This document shows, one piece after another, positions 43,105-51,479 of a DNA stretch of 64,000 nt (the stretch's first letter is position 1; every line of letters starts with the position of its first letter). Under the pieces are notes generated by a model. That model saw nothing but the letters and a program-made list of their open reading frames with translations. It had not been told where the DNA came from and searched no databases. The DNA is taken from the NCBI RefSeq assembly GCF_009377235.1, contig NZ_VMNX01000013.1, forward strand, positions 1 through 64,000, written 5' to 3'. The translations under genes and the position numbers were made by a program. The DNA comes from Streptomyces acidicola (GTDB lineage: Bacteria > Actinomycetota > Actinomycetes > Streptomycetales > Streptomycetaceae).

Positions 43105-44952
43105 TCAGAGCACCACGGCATGCTCCACCAGCAGCCGGGCCGCCGCCGCGATCGACTCGGCGTCGATGCCCGCGGCGTGCAGTTGCTCGGCGGGCGTGGC
43201 CGAGCCCGGCATGTTCCGCACGGCGAGTCGTACCAGGCGCGGCACCGGGCGCCCGTCCAGGAACGCGTCCAGCACCGCGTCGCCGATGCCGCCCTCCGGA
43301 TGGTGGTCCTCGACGGTCATCAGGCAACCGGTGCGTTCGGCGGCCTCGCGCAGGGTGCGGCGGTCGACGGGCTTGACCGAGTACAGGTCGATCACCCGTA
43401 TCCCGATGCCCTCGCCCTCCAGTGCCTCGGCCGCGGCGAGCGCCTCGTGGACGGTGACCCCGGCCGCGACGAGCGTGAGCCGGTCGTGGTCGCCGGCCTT
43501 CAGCACCTTGCTGCCGCCGATGGGGAACTCCTCGGTCGGGCTGTAGATCACAGGGCTCGCCCCGCGGGACGTGCGCAGGTAGCGGATGCCCTCCTGGCCC
43601 GCCATCGCGCCGATCAGCTTGGCCGTCTGGTTGGCGTCGCACGGATACAGCACGCTCGAGCCGTGGAGCGCGCGGAACATCGCGAGGTCCTCCAGGCCCA
43701 TCTGGGAGGGCCCGTCCTGGCCGATGGCGACGCCCGCGTGCGAGCCGACGAGGTTGATTCCGGCGCCGCTGACCGAGGCCATGCGCAGGAAGTCGTGGGC
43801 GCGGGTGAAGAACGCGGCGAACGTGGACGCGTACGGCACCCAGCCGCGCGCCGCGAACCCGACGGCGGCGGCGACCATCTGCTGCTCGGCGATGTAGCAC
43901 TCGAAGAAGCGGTCGGGGTGTTCCTTGGCGAAGTACTCGGAGCGCGTGGAGTCGCTGACCTCGCCGTCCAGGGCGACGATGTCGCCGCGGGCCGTGCCGA
44001 GGGCGGTGAGGGCGCTTCCGTAGGCGTCACGGGTCGCGACCTCCTCGCCGAGCTCGTAGCGCGGCAGGTCGAGGTGGCCCGTCCGCACGGCGTGCAGCAT
44101 CCTGGCGACCGGCGGTGGCTGGACCTCAATGTGGAGATCCCGGACGCCGCCGAGCTCCGCGATGGCCTCCTCGGGGTCCGGCAGCGGCTTGCCGTGCAGT
44201 CCCTCGCGGTCCTGGACGGACTCGACACCCTTGCCCTTGAGGGTGCGGGCGAGGATCACGGTGGGCTGGCCACGGGTGGAGAGGGCCTCGCCGTACGCCC
44301 GGTCGATCGCGTCCACGTCATGGCCGTCGATCTCGATGGTGTGCCAGTCGAAGGCCCGGAAGCGGCGGGTGTACGCGTGGAGGTCGTGCCCGTGCCGGGT
44401 GGGCCCGCGCTGGCCGAGCCGGTTGACGTCGACGATCGCGACGAGGTTGTCGAGGTGCTCGTACCCGGCGTGCTCGGCGGCCTCCCAGATGGAGCCCTCC
44501 GCGAGCTCGCTGTCGCCGCACAGCACCCACACGCGGTAGCCGGTGCGGTCGAGCCGCTTGCCGGCCAGCGCGATGCCGACGCCCACGGGCAGCCCCTGAC
44601 CGAGCGAGCCGGTGGCGGTCTCCACCCACGGCAGACGCTGCGGGGTCGGGTGCCCTTCGAGCCGGCTGCCGAGCTTGCGGAAGGTCATCAACTCGGTCTC
44701 GTTGATGGCGCCCACCGCCTTGTACGCGGCGTACAGCAGCGGGGAGGCATGGCCCTTGGAGAGGACGAAACGGTCGTTGGCGGAGTGCTGCGGGCGGTCG
44801 AAGTCGTAGCGGAAGTGGCGGGCGAGCAGGACGGCCATGAGATCGGCGGCCGACATGGAGGAGGTGGGGTGACCCGAGTGCGCGGCGGCCGAGGCGCGGA
44901 CGCTGTCGACGCGCAACTGCTGTGCGTACTCAGTGAGCTGACGGGTCTTCAT
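43105..44952 (-). CDS. tkt: Transketolase
   Basis: A 615-residue transketolase of the shorter, TKTL/eukaryotic-like branch. It carries the ThDP and metal motif GDSELAEGSIWEAAEHAGY, SSMSAADLMAVL, FVLSKGHASPLLYAAYKAVG and TGSLGQGLPVGVG. The catalytic Pyr domain has ECYIAEQQMVAAAVGFAARG (Glu). It moves two-carbon units between sugar phosphates. Its start overlaps the NDH-2-like gene's stop (ATGA), and it precedes the gvp operon. A second housekeeping transketolase is expected elsewhere. Confidence 0.9.
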   Translation of the reverse strand: MKTRQLTEYAQQLRVDSVRASAAAHSGHPTSSMSAADLMAVLLARHFRYDFDRPQHSANDRFVLSKGHASPLLYAAYKAVGAINETELMTFRKLGSRLEGHPTPQRLPWVETATGSLGQGLPVGVGIALAGKRLDRTGYRVWVLCGDSELAEGSIWEAAEHAGYEHLDNLVAIVDVNRLGQRGPTRHGHDLHAYTRRFRAFDWHTIEIDGHDVDAIDRAYGEALSTRGQPTVILARTLKGKGVESVQDREGLHGKPLPDPEEAIAELGGVRDLHIEVQPPPVARMLHAVRTGHLDLPRYELGEEVATRDAYGSALTALGTARGDIVALDGEVSDSTRSEYFAKEHPDRFFECYIAEQQMVAAAVGFAARGWVPYASTFAAFFTRAHDFLRMASVSGAGINLVGSHAGVAIGQDGPSQMGLEDLAMFRALHGSSVLYPCDANQTAKLIGAMAGQEGIRYLRTSRGASPVIYSPTEEFPIGGSKVLKAGDHDRLTLVAAGVTVHEALAAAEALEGEGIGIRVIDLYSVKPVDRRTLREAAERTGCLMTVEDHHPEGGIGDAVLDAFLDGRPVPRLVRLAVRNMPGSATPAEQLHAAGIDAESIAAAARLLVEHAVVL

Positions 44953-46391
44953 GAGTTCTTCTCCGTCTCTGACTGCTGCTCCGATACCCGCACCGGCCCG
45001 GGCCCGTCCGGGGGTGGGGACACCTCCTGGCCGGGCTTCCCGGGCGCTTCCCGGTCCCGGTCCCGTTCGCGTCCGGAGGGCTCCTGTGCTCCCGGAACCC
45101 GCGCCAGCTCCGGCGAGGCCGTGTCCAGGGGCACCGACCAGGACCGTACGAGCCCCAACTGGACGGCCTGACGCGGCAGTACGGCGTCCAGGAGCCAGTC
45201 CGCGGCGACACGGACGCGGTTGCCGGGCATGGCGGCGAGGTGGTAGCCGCGGGTGACGGCGTCGGCGAGCGGTCCGGAGAGCGGGATGCCGAGGGGGTTG
45301 GCCGCGGCCTTCGCACCGCCGAGGTCGACGGTGAAGCCCATGTCTCGGTGGCGATAGGCGCGCCGTTCACCCTTGCCGAGGGAGGCGAGGACGTTGTGGG
45401 CCGCGACCTTGCCCTGACGCCAGGCGTGCTGGGCCGTCATCGCCGTGTACTGGCCCGGGTTTTCCAGGTCCGGCACGGCGGCCGCGTCCCCACAGGCGAA
45501 CACGTCGGGGTGACCCGGGACCTGGAGGTACGGGTCGACGAGCAGCCGCCCGCGCTCCAGGGGCCGCCCGATGCGCTCGACGAACGGATCGGGCCGGACG
45601 CCGACGCACCACACGAGTGTGCGTGTGTCGACGAACTCGCCGTCGCTGAGCCGTACTCCGGTGGGTGTGGCCTCCTTCACGGACGTCTCGGTCCGCACGT
45701 CCACGCCCCGCTCGCGCAGCACGCGGTCGGCGGTGCGGGAGAGCCGTTCGTCCAGTTCGGGCAGCACGCGCGACGCGATGTCGATCAGCATCCAGCGCGG
45801 CCTCATGCCCTCCCGGAGGGGCTGCTTGCGCACCAGCGAATCGGTGTACAACTGCCCGTGCGCGGCGACCTCCGTGCCCGTGTAGCCCGCGCCGACGACC
45901 ACGAAGGTGCACCGCGCGGCACAGCTCTTGGGGTCGTGCGACGCGGCGGCGAGTTCCATCTGCCGGGTCACGTGGTCACGCAGGTACAACGCCTCGGGCA
46001 TCCCCCGGAAACCATGCGCGTTCTCGGCGACCCCGGGGATGGGCAACAGCTTGTTGACGCTGCCGACGGCGAGCACGAGCCGGTCGTACTCCAGCGTGCC
46101 CCCGTCGCTCTCCGGGTCCGTGTAGTGCACGGTGTGCGCGTCGAGATCGATGCCGTCGGCCTCGCCGAGTACCAGACGTACGTTCGGCAGGGTGCCGGTG
46201 AGGGAGATGCTGACCCGGCGCGGCTCCAGGAGTCCGGCGGCGACCTGGGGCAGCAGGGGCAGGTACAGGAAGTAGTCCGTCGGGTTGAGCAGGGTGATGT
46301 CGGCCTTGTTCCGGGTCAGCCGCGACAGGGTGCGGGCCGTCCGGTACCCGGCGAAGCCGGCACCGACGATCACGATGCGGGGTCGACTCAC
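44949..46391 (-). CDS. NAD(P)/FAD-dependent oxidoreductase (NDH-2-like)
   Basis: The 480-residue flavoprotein has IVIVGAGFAGYRTARTLSRL (FAD), TFVVVGAGYTGTEVAAHGQL (NADH), DTRTLVWCVGVRPDPFVE and HPDVFACGDAAAVPD (FAD). The C-terminal ~50 residues are hydrophilic and Pro/Arg/Glu-rich. It resembles type II NADH:quinone oxidoreductases, although no clear membrane anchor is visible. The start is the ATG at 46391. It is the first gene of a two-gene unit with transketolase. Confidence 0.85.
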   Translation of the reverse strand: MSRPRIVIVGAGFAGYRTARTLSRLTRNKADITLLNPTDYFLYLPLLPQVAAGLLEPRRVSISLTGTLPNVRLVLGEADGIDLDAHTVHYTDPESDGGTLEYDRLVLAVGSVNKLLPIPGVAENAHGFRGMPEALYLRDHVTRQMELAAASHDPKSCAARCTFVVVGAGYTGTEVAAHGQLYTDSLVRKQPLREGMRPRWMLIDIASRVLPELDERLSRTADRVLRERGVDVRTETSVKEATPTGVRLSDGEFVDTRTLVWCVGVRPDPFVERIGRPLERGRLLVDPYLQVPGHPDVFACGDAAAVPDLENPGQYTAMTAQHAWRQGKVAAHNVLASLGKGERRAYRHRDMGFTVDLGGAKAAANPLGIPLSGPLADAVTRGYHLAAMPGNRVRVAADWLLDAVLPRQAVQLGLVRSWSVPLDTASPELARVPGAQEPSGRERDRDREAPGKPGQEVSPPPDGPGPVRVSEQQSETEKNS

Positions 46392-46598
46392 GGTTCGCCT
46401 CCTGCGAGGTCGCGTTCGGGCCTACCGCGTCCCCCTGGGCAGGGTGCCCAAACGTCCGTGGGTTTCCACCGCGGCCTCCGGGTACTCGGACCCTGGTCCA
46501 CCGCAGGCTCTCGGTCCGGACGGTGTTCCCTCTCCTCGCCGTCCGGGCCGAGTACACACGTACGGGGAGGGCGCGGGCAGGCCCCGGAGAGGCCCACG

Positions 46599-47690
46599 AT
46601 GAAGATCCAGCAACCGGTGGTGTCCGTCTACACCGTCCCCACGGACGCGCCCGAGGCGGACGGGACGCTGGCGTGGGACACCACGACGGTCGTCGTCGCC
46701 GAGATCACGGCGGGCGACACGACGGGCACGGGCTGGACGTACGGTCCGGCGGCGGTCGCCGACCTGCTGCACGAGCAGCTCACGCCGGTCGTCACGGGGC
46801 TCGACGCGTTCGACATCGCGGCGGCCCATGACGCCATGTGCCGCACGGTACGGAACGCGGGCCGCCCGGGGGTCGCCTCCTGTGCGATCTCCGCGGTGGA
46901 CGTGGCCCTCTGGGACCTCAAGGCCCGCCTCCTGGAACTCCCGCTGGCCCGGCTGCTGGGCAGGGCCCGCGACACCGTGCCCGTCTACGGCAGCGGCGGC
47001 TTCACGACCTACCACGAAACGCATCTGGCCGCGCAGCTGGGTGGCTGGGTGCACGGGCAGGGCATCCCCCGCGTGAAGATCAAGATCGGTGAGGCGTGGG
47101 GGCGGGCCGTACCCCGAGATCTGGCCCGCGTGCAGGCCGCACGCCAAGTGATCGGCCCACAGGCGGAGTTGTACGTCGACGCGAACGGCGCGTACACCCG
47201 CAAGCAGGCGATACGGGTCGGGCACGCCCTCGCGGACCACGGCGTGGGCTGGTTCGAGGAGCCGGTGTCCTCGGACGACCTGACGGGACTGCGCCTGGTC
47301 CGCGACACCCTGGTCTGCGATGTGGCGGCGGGCGAGTACGGCTACGACCTGCCGTACTTCGCCCGCATGCTCGCAGCCGGCGCGGTCGACTGCCTCCAGC
47401 TGGACGCCACGCGCTGCGGCGGCATCACGGAGTTCCTTCGCGCCGCCGCCCTCGCCCAGGCCCACGGGCTGGAGATCTCCGCCCACTGCGCGCCGCACGT
47501 CCATGCCGCCGCGGCCGCCGCCGTCCCGAACCTCCGTCACATCGAGTGGTTCCACGACCACGTCCGCGTCGAGTCCCTCTTCTTCGACGGCGTACTCGAC
47601 CCCGCCGGAGGCTTCGTCCGGCCGGCAGCGGGAGTGGGCCACGGTCTGACCCTGCGGTCGGCCGATGTGGAGGAGTACCGCGTCGTGTGA
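46599..47690 (+). CDS. Enolase-superfamily enzyme (mandelate racemase/muconate lactonizing type)
   Basis: A 363-residue protein. The N-terminal cap ends near residue 120 and the barrel has the KxK base pair VKIKIGEAWG, metal ligands in VDANGAY, WFEEPVSSDDL and DVAAGEYGYDL, and the His base in SAHCAPHVHA. It abstracts a proton alpha to a carboxylate; the product could be a racemised or dehydrated sugar acid. The start is the ATG at 46599 after GGAGAGG. It converges on the SDR, sharing the CCGCTAT repeat. Confidence 0.88.
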   Translation: MKIQQPVVSVYTVPTDAPEADGTLAWDTTTVVVAEITAGDTTGTGWTYGPAAVADLLHEQLTPVVTGLDAFDIAAAHDAMCRTVRNAGRPGVASCAISAVDVALWDLKARLLELPLARLLGRARDTVPVYGSGGFTTYHETHLAAQLGGWVHGQGIPRVKIKIGEAWGRAVPRDLARVQAARQVIGPQAELYVDANGAYTRKQAIRVGHALADHGVGWFEEPVSSDDLTGLRLVRDTLVCDVAAGEYGYDLPYFARMLAAGAVDCLQLDATRCGGITEFLRAAALAQAHGLEISAHCAPHVHAAAAAAVPNLRHIEWFHDHVRVESLFFDGVLDPAGGFVRPAAGVGHGLTLRSADVEEYRVV

Positions 47691-47700
47691 TGACGCTTGT

Positions 47701-47742
47701 CCGCTATCCGCTATCCGCTATCCGCTATCCGCTGCCCGCTGT
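47701..47742. repeat. Six CCGCTNN 7-bp repeats at an SDR C-terminus
   Basis: CCGCTAT is repeated four times and followed by CCGCTGC and CCGCTGT. The stop codon of the minus-strand SDR lies inside (47718-47720). A change of one copy would shift the reading frame and give a different C-terminus. Confidence 0.7.
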
Positions 47743-48803
47743 CCGCGCCTGCTGCCGGCCCGTCGCCGCGCCGCCAGCACGGCCGCCGTCCCGCCGAGCA
47801 CTGTTCCGCCCAGCACCGCCCCCGCGCCCAGCCGCCCCCGGTTCCGGGAGAACCACTCCTCGGCGCTGTCCGCCACGGCCTCGTCGTCGAAGCGCCCGTG
47901 CGCCCCGAAGTCCCGCCCGTGCGGCCCGTCGGCCGGGCTCCACAGGTTCCCCGGCTCGGCCTGTTCCCCCGTCTCCCGCTGCGCCTCGAACGCCGTCCGT
48001 GCCAGATACCGGTCCAGCACTCCGGGAGCCACGGCGTTGGCCAGCAGAGTCGTGACCGTGGAGCCGCCCACCCAGTACTCGCGCCGCCGCGCGTGGCCCG
48101 CCGCGTGCACGACGGCCCGCGCGGCCACCTCGGGCTGGAAGACCGGCGCGACGGGCCGGGCCCTCCCGGGAATACGGCTCAACACCCAGTCGAACTGCGG
48201 GGTGTTGACGGCAGGGAGCTGCACCATCGTCGTACGCACCCCCGCCCCGGCGTGCAGCAGCTCGCACCGCAGCGACTCGTTGAACCCCTGGATCGCGTGC
48301 TTGGCCCCGCAGTACGCGGACTGCAGCGGGATTCCCCGGTACGCGAGCGCCGACCCGACCTGCACGATCGTCCCCCGGTCCCGGGGCAGCATGTGCCGTA
48401 GCGCCGCCCGGGTCCCGAACACACAGCCCAGGTACGTCACCTCGGTGACCCGGCGGTACTCGTCGGGCGTGATGTCCGTGAACGGGGCGAAGACCCCGGC
48501 GAACGCGTTGTTCACCCAGACGTCGATCCGCCCGAACTCGTCGGCGACCTGTTGGGCCGCGTCCTCCACGGCCTTCGCGTCGGAAACGTCGACGGTCACG
48601 ACGAGCGCCTCACCCCCGGCGCGCTCCACCTCGTCCGCGGCCGCGGTGAGCCCCTCGCGTCCCCGGGCGAGCAGCGCGACCCGGTCGCCACGGGCGGCGA
48701 AGGCCCGTGCCGTGGCCCGGCCAACGCCGCCACTGGCCCCGGTCACCACAACGGTCCTGCGGTTCCTCGGCAGTCGTCCCCTCAGTGGCCGGTGACTCAG
48801 CAC
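47718..48803 (-). CDS. SDR family oxidoreductase
   Basis: A 361-residue SDR with TGASGGVGRATARAFAARGD (cofactor), VNNAFAGV, QVGSALAYRGIP and SAYCGAKHAIQ (catalytic Tyr and Lys). The C-terminal ~100 residues exceed the usual length and end in a hydrophobic Gly/Ala segment (GAGAVLGGTVLGGTAAVLAA) before a basic tail, possibly a membrane anchor. Such long SDRs are common in actinobacteria; the substrate is unknown. The start is the ATG at 48803. Confidence 0.85.
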   Translation of the reverse strand: MLSHRPLRGRLPRNRRTVVVTGASGGVGRATARAFAARGDRVALLARGREGLTAAADEVERAGGEALVVTVDVSDAKAVEDAAQQVADEFGRIDVWVNNAFAGVFAPFTDITPDEYRRVTEVTYLGCVFGTRAALRHMLPRDRGTIVQVGSALAYRGIPLQSAYCGAKHAIQGFNESLRCELLHAGAGVRTTMVQLPAVNTPQFDWVLSRIPGRARPVAPVFQPEVAARAVVHAAGHARRREYWVGGSTVTTLLANAVAPGVLDRYLARTAFEAQRETGEQAEPGNLWSPADGPHGRDFGAHGRFDDEAVADSAEEWFSRNRGRLGAGAVLGGTVLGGTAAVLAARRRAGSRRGQRAADSG

Positions 48804-48893
48804 GGTCCTGTCCCCTGTTCCCAGCGATGTTCCAAGCGATGGCTTCCGGCCGTGCCGAAAGGTCGGCTCCTGTCGAGGGGCCGCCGCACCCGC

Positions 48894-49415
48894 TCACCGC
48901 TCCCGGCGGTGCGGTGCCCCGGGTTCCGTGTCGTCCGGACGCGACGCTCCCGTTCCCGTGCCCGTGGCCCCGGGCGCCGATGTACCCGGGGCTCCGGCCG
49001 TCCCACTGACACCACCGACACCGCCAGGGGCGACGGGCGGTACCGGCGGATGCTCCGGGCCGCGCCCGCCCAGGGGCGTCGCGGGGGACGTGCCCGGCGC
49101 CGTCTCGGGGACGGGCCGGGACGCGGAGGGACGCGCCGCGCTGCGCAGCGCGTACGCCGCGGCGCCCAGCAGCACCGCCGTTATCAGCGCGGCGACCCAG
49201 CCGGGCAGGCCCAGCGCGAGCAGCAGGCCGACGGTGAGTGCGAGCGCGGCGCCCGCGTACAGGGCGGCGGCGCCGGACGCGGCGTACAGCGTGGCCGTGC
49301 GCCGCTGCTTGCGGCTCTGCTGCCGCAGCTCGTCACGTACGGTCTCGCGCGCCACCTGCGCCAGCTCGTCGACCAGATCCTTGTCCAGATGTTCCAAGTG
49401 ATCCAAGCGTTCCAT
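48894..49415 (-). CDS. Phage-holin-family membrane protein (holin 3-6 type)
   Basis: A 173-residue protein with an amphipathic start (DKDLVDELAQVARETVRDEL), two transmembrane segments (TATLYAASGAAALYAGAALAL and GLPGWVAALITAVLLGAAAY) and a Pro/Gly-rich tail. This is the Phage_holin_3_6 / Streptomyces 'holin superfamily' pattern; chromosomal members are not phage genes. The ATG at 49415 is preferred over GTG at 49439. Confidence 0.75.
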   Translation of the reverse strand: MERLDHLEHLDKDLVDELAQVARETVRDELRQQSRKQRRTATLYAASGAAALYAGAALALTVGLLLALGLPGWVAALITAVLLGAAAYALRSAARPSASRPVPETAPGTSPATPLGGRGPEHPPVPPVAPGGVGGVSGTAGAPGTSAPGATGTGTGASRPDDTEPGAPHRRER

Positions 49416-49540
49416 GGCCCGCGAGTACCCGTGCCCCACCGCACGTAACGCCGCTCGTCACCACCGTCGGATTCCGGGGAGATCCGAAGGATCCCCAGGA
49501 AACGATCTCCTGCCCGGCCCGCCCCAACTAGGCTCGCCAC

Positions 49541-49894
49541 ATGGAAATTCTGGGAGCCACGCTGCGCATCTGCGTCGACGACCTGGAGACCACGGTCCCC
49601 TTCTACGAACGGCTCGCGGGCGGCCCGGCCCTGCGCTTCGAGCGCGGTGGCGTCCAGGTGGCCGCCGTCGGCTGCTTCCTGCTGATGAGCGGTCCCGAGG
49701 CCGAGCTGGAGGTGCTCCGCAAGGTCGCCGCCACCATCGCCGTCAAGGACGTGGACGAGGCCCACCAGGTCCTCAGCGACTCGGGCGCCCATGTCCTGGC
49801 AGGGCCGGTGGTGACGCCCGCGGGCCGCAATCTGATCGCGATGCACCCGGACGGCTCCATCTACGAGTACGTGGACCGTCGCGCGCCTGAGTGA
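49541..49894 (+). CDS. VOC-family (glyoxalase/bleomycin-resistance fold) protein
   Basis: The 117-residue product has the vicinal-oxygen-chelate pattern LGATLRICVDDLETTVPFYE, VGCFLLMSGPEAEL, VKDVDEAHQVLSDSGA and HPDGSIYEYVDR. It has no substrate clue. The start is the ATG at 49541. Confidence 0.85.
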   Translation: MEILGATLRICVDDLETTVPFYERLAGGPALRFERGGVQVAAVGCFLLMSGPEAELEVLRKVAATIAVKDVDEAHQVLSDSGAHVLAGPVVTPAGRNLIAMHPDGSIYEYVDRRAPE

Positions 49895-49931
49895 GTACGG
49901 GCGCGGGCGGGCCCGGTCCGCGGCGGGCGGC

Positions 49932-50837
49932 TCAGTCGGCGGCGCCGGAGAAGGCCGCCACGATGACGTCGGTGAGCAGGGCCCCGGCTGTGCCCTCCGG
50001 GTCGAGGTCGGGGTCGTAGATGGTGACGTTGAGGCCCGCGCAGCGCGGTGAGGTGACCAGGGGCCGCAGCAGGGCGACGAGTTCGTCGGGCAGCAGCCCG
50101 TCCGGGTCGGGGCTGTCGACGGCGGGCATCACCGAGGGGTCCAGGACGTCGGCGTCGAGGTGCACCCAGAAACCGGCCGGCTGGGGCACCTCGAAGCTCT
50201 GTGCGGTGACCCGCCCGAGTTCCTCGGGACCCCAGGTGCGCAGATCGCCCACCCTCACCGTGGGGATCTTGAGGGCGCCCAGTTCGGCCAGGTCGTCCGT
50301 GAACGCGTCGCGGACGCCGAAGAGCCGTATGTCCTCGTCGCGCACGTACGGCTCGCGTCCCTCCAGGTTCGTCAGGTCGTCCTGCCCGCGGCCCGTGGCG
50401 AGGGCAAGCTCCTCCCCGCCGGCGGCACCGACCCGGTCGGAGTTCCCCGGGTGCCGGAAGTCGGCGGAGGCGTCCACGGCCACCAGCCCGTACCTCCCGA
50501 TGCGGCGCAGCGCCAGCGACGCGCCGAGCTGGATGGAGCAGTCGCCGCCGAGGACGACGGGCAGGTCGCCCGCGCGGACGTGACGCTCGATCCGGTCGGC
50601 CAGCTTCGGCGTGTACGCGGCGATGGCCGCCGCGTTGAACACACCGTCGCCCTCCTGCCAGTCCCCCCGGTCGTAACGCGGCGGTACGACGGCCCCGCCC
50701 TCCAGCGCGCCGAGTCGGCGCACGATGCCCTGCTCGCGCAGGGCCCCGGCGAGCTTGTAGCAGCCGGGCACGGTGCCGGGGGCAGGCGGGCGCAGGCCCA
50801 GGTTGGACGGGGCGTCCACGACGACGAGGGTTCTCAT
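49932..50837 (-). CDS. Arginase/agmatinase-family protein with altered metal ligands
   Basis: A 301-residue ureohydrolase-fold protein. The C-terminal metal motif FWVHLDADVLDPSVMPAVDS is intact. The other two ligand sites differ from arginase: VVLGGDCSIQ (normally GGDH) and DASADFRHPGNS (normally DAHAD), so two metal-binding His are replaced by Cys and Ser. It may have a different metal set or function. The start is the ATG at 50837, after a likely GTG extension at 50852 was rejected. Confidence 0.85.
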   Translation of the reverse strand: MRTLVVVDAPSNLGLRPPAPGTVPGCYKLAGALREQGIVRRLGALEGGAVVPPRYDRGDWQEGDGVFNAAAIAAYTPKLADRIERHVRAGDLPVVLGGDCSIQLGASLALRRIGRYGLVAVDASADFRHPGNSDRVGAAGGEELALATGRGQDDLTNLEGREPYVRDEDIRLFGVRDAFTDDLAELGALKIPTVRVGDLRTWGPEELGRVTAQSFEVPQPAGFWVHLDADVLDPSVMPAVDSPDPDGLLPDELVALLRPLVTSPRCAGLNVTIYDPDLDPEGTAGALLTDVIVAAFSGAAD

Positions 50838-50848
50838 GAACCCCATCC

Positions 50849-51424
50849 TCACGGATGGGACGACCTCCGGGAAGACGACGCCTTGGCGATCATCTCAGTG
50901 GTGATGGCCCACCGCTCGTGATCCCGCCAGGCGCCGTCGATGAACAGGAAGTCCGGCGAGAACCCCTCCAGCCGGAAGCCGCACCGCCGGGCGAGCGCGA
51001 TGGACGCGGCGTTGCGGGGCTGCACGTTGATCTCCAGCCGGTGCAGGCCCATGGTGGTGAAGGCGTACTCGACGACGAGCCGCAGCCCTTCGCCCATGAG
51101 CCCCCGCCCCGCGGCGTGCGCGAAGGCCCCGTAGCCGAGAACCCCGCACAGAAACGCGCCCTCGACGATGTTGTTGATGTTGATGAACCCGGCGATGGCC
51201 CCGCTGTCCTTCTCACAGACGAGGAACCCGGCCTTCGTCGGGTCCTCGATCAGCCGCTCCGCATAGGTGGCGTACGCGGTGGGGGTGACCGGCGGGAACA
51301 GCCACGGGTGGTGCAGAGCCCTGCTCTCCCGCGCCCGGGCGGTGAACTCGGCTCGGTCGTCGTAGGTGAAGTGCCGGATGCCCACGCGGGGGCCTTCGGC
51401 CAGGTAGGGAACGGTGTCGGACAC
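50849..51424 (-). CDS. GNAT N-acetyltransferase (RimJ-like)
   Basis: The 191-residue protein has the GNAT acetyl-CoA loop region (GYGAFAHAAGRGLMGEGLRL) and a C-terminal motif RNAASIALARRCGFRLEGFS, as in RimJ/RimL N-terminal acetyltransferases. The GTG at 51424 is preferred because the extra upstream 28 residues are Ala/Arg-rich. It ends 12 bp before the arginase-family ATG and may form one unit with it. Confidence 0.85.
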   Translation of the reverse strand: MSDTVPYLAEGPRVGIRHFTYDDRAEFTARARESRALHHPWLFPPVTPTAYATYAERLIEDPTKAGFLVCEKDSGAIAGFININNIVEGAFLCGVLGYGAFAHAAGRGLMGEGLRLVVEYAFTTMGLHRLEINVQPRNAASIALARRCGFRLEGFSPDFLFIDGAWRDHERWAITTEMIAKASSSRRSSHP

Positions 51425-51479
51425 CCCGCCACGGTACGCCGGAGCACGCGCCGCCGCGGCCGCTCTCCCCGGCCCCGCG

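Noticed and set aside
43003..45171. 722-codon plus-strand ORF
   Set aside because: Antisense to transketolase; no domain recognised.
48894..49415. Prophage indicated by the holin-family gene
   Set aside because: Chromosomal holin-family proteins are common in Streptomyces and there are no phage structural, integrase or lysin genes nearby.
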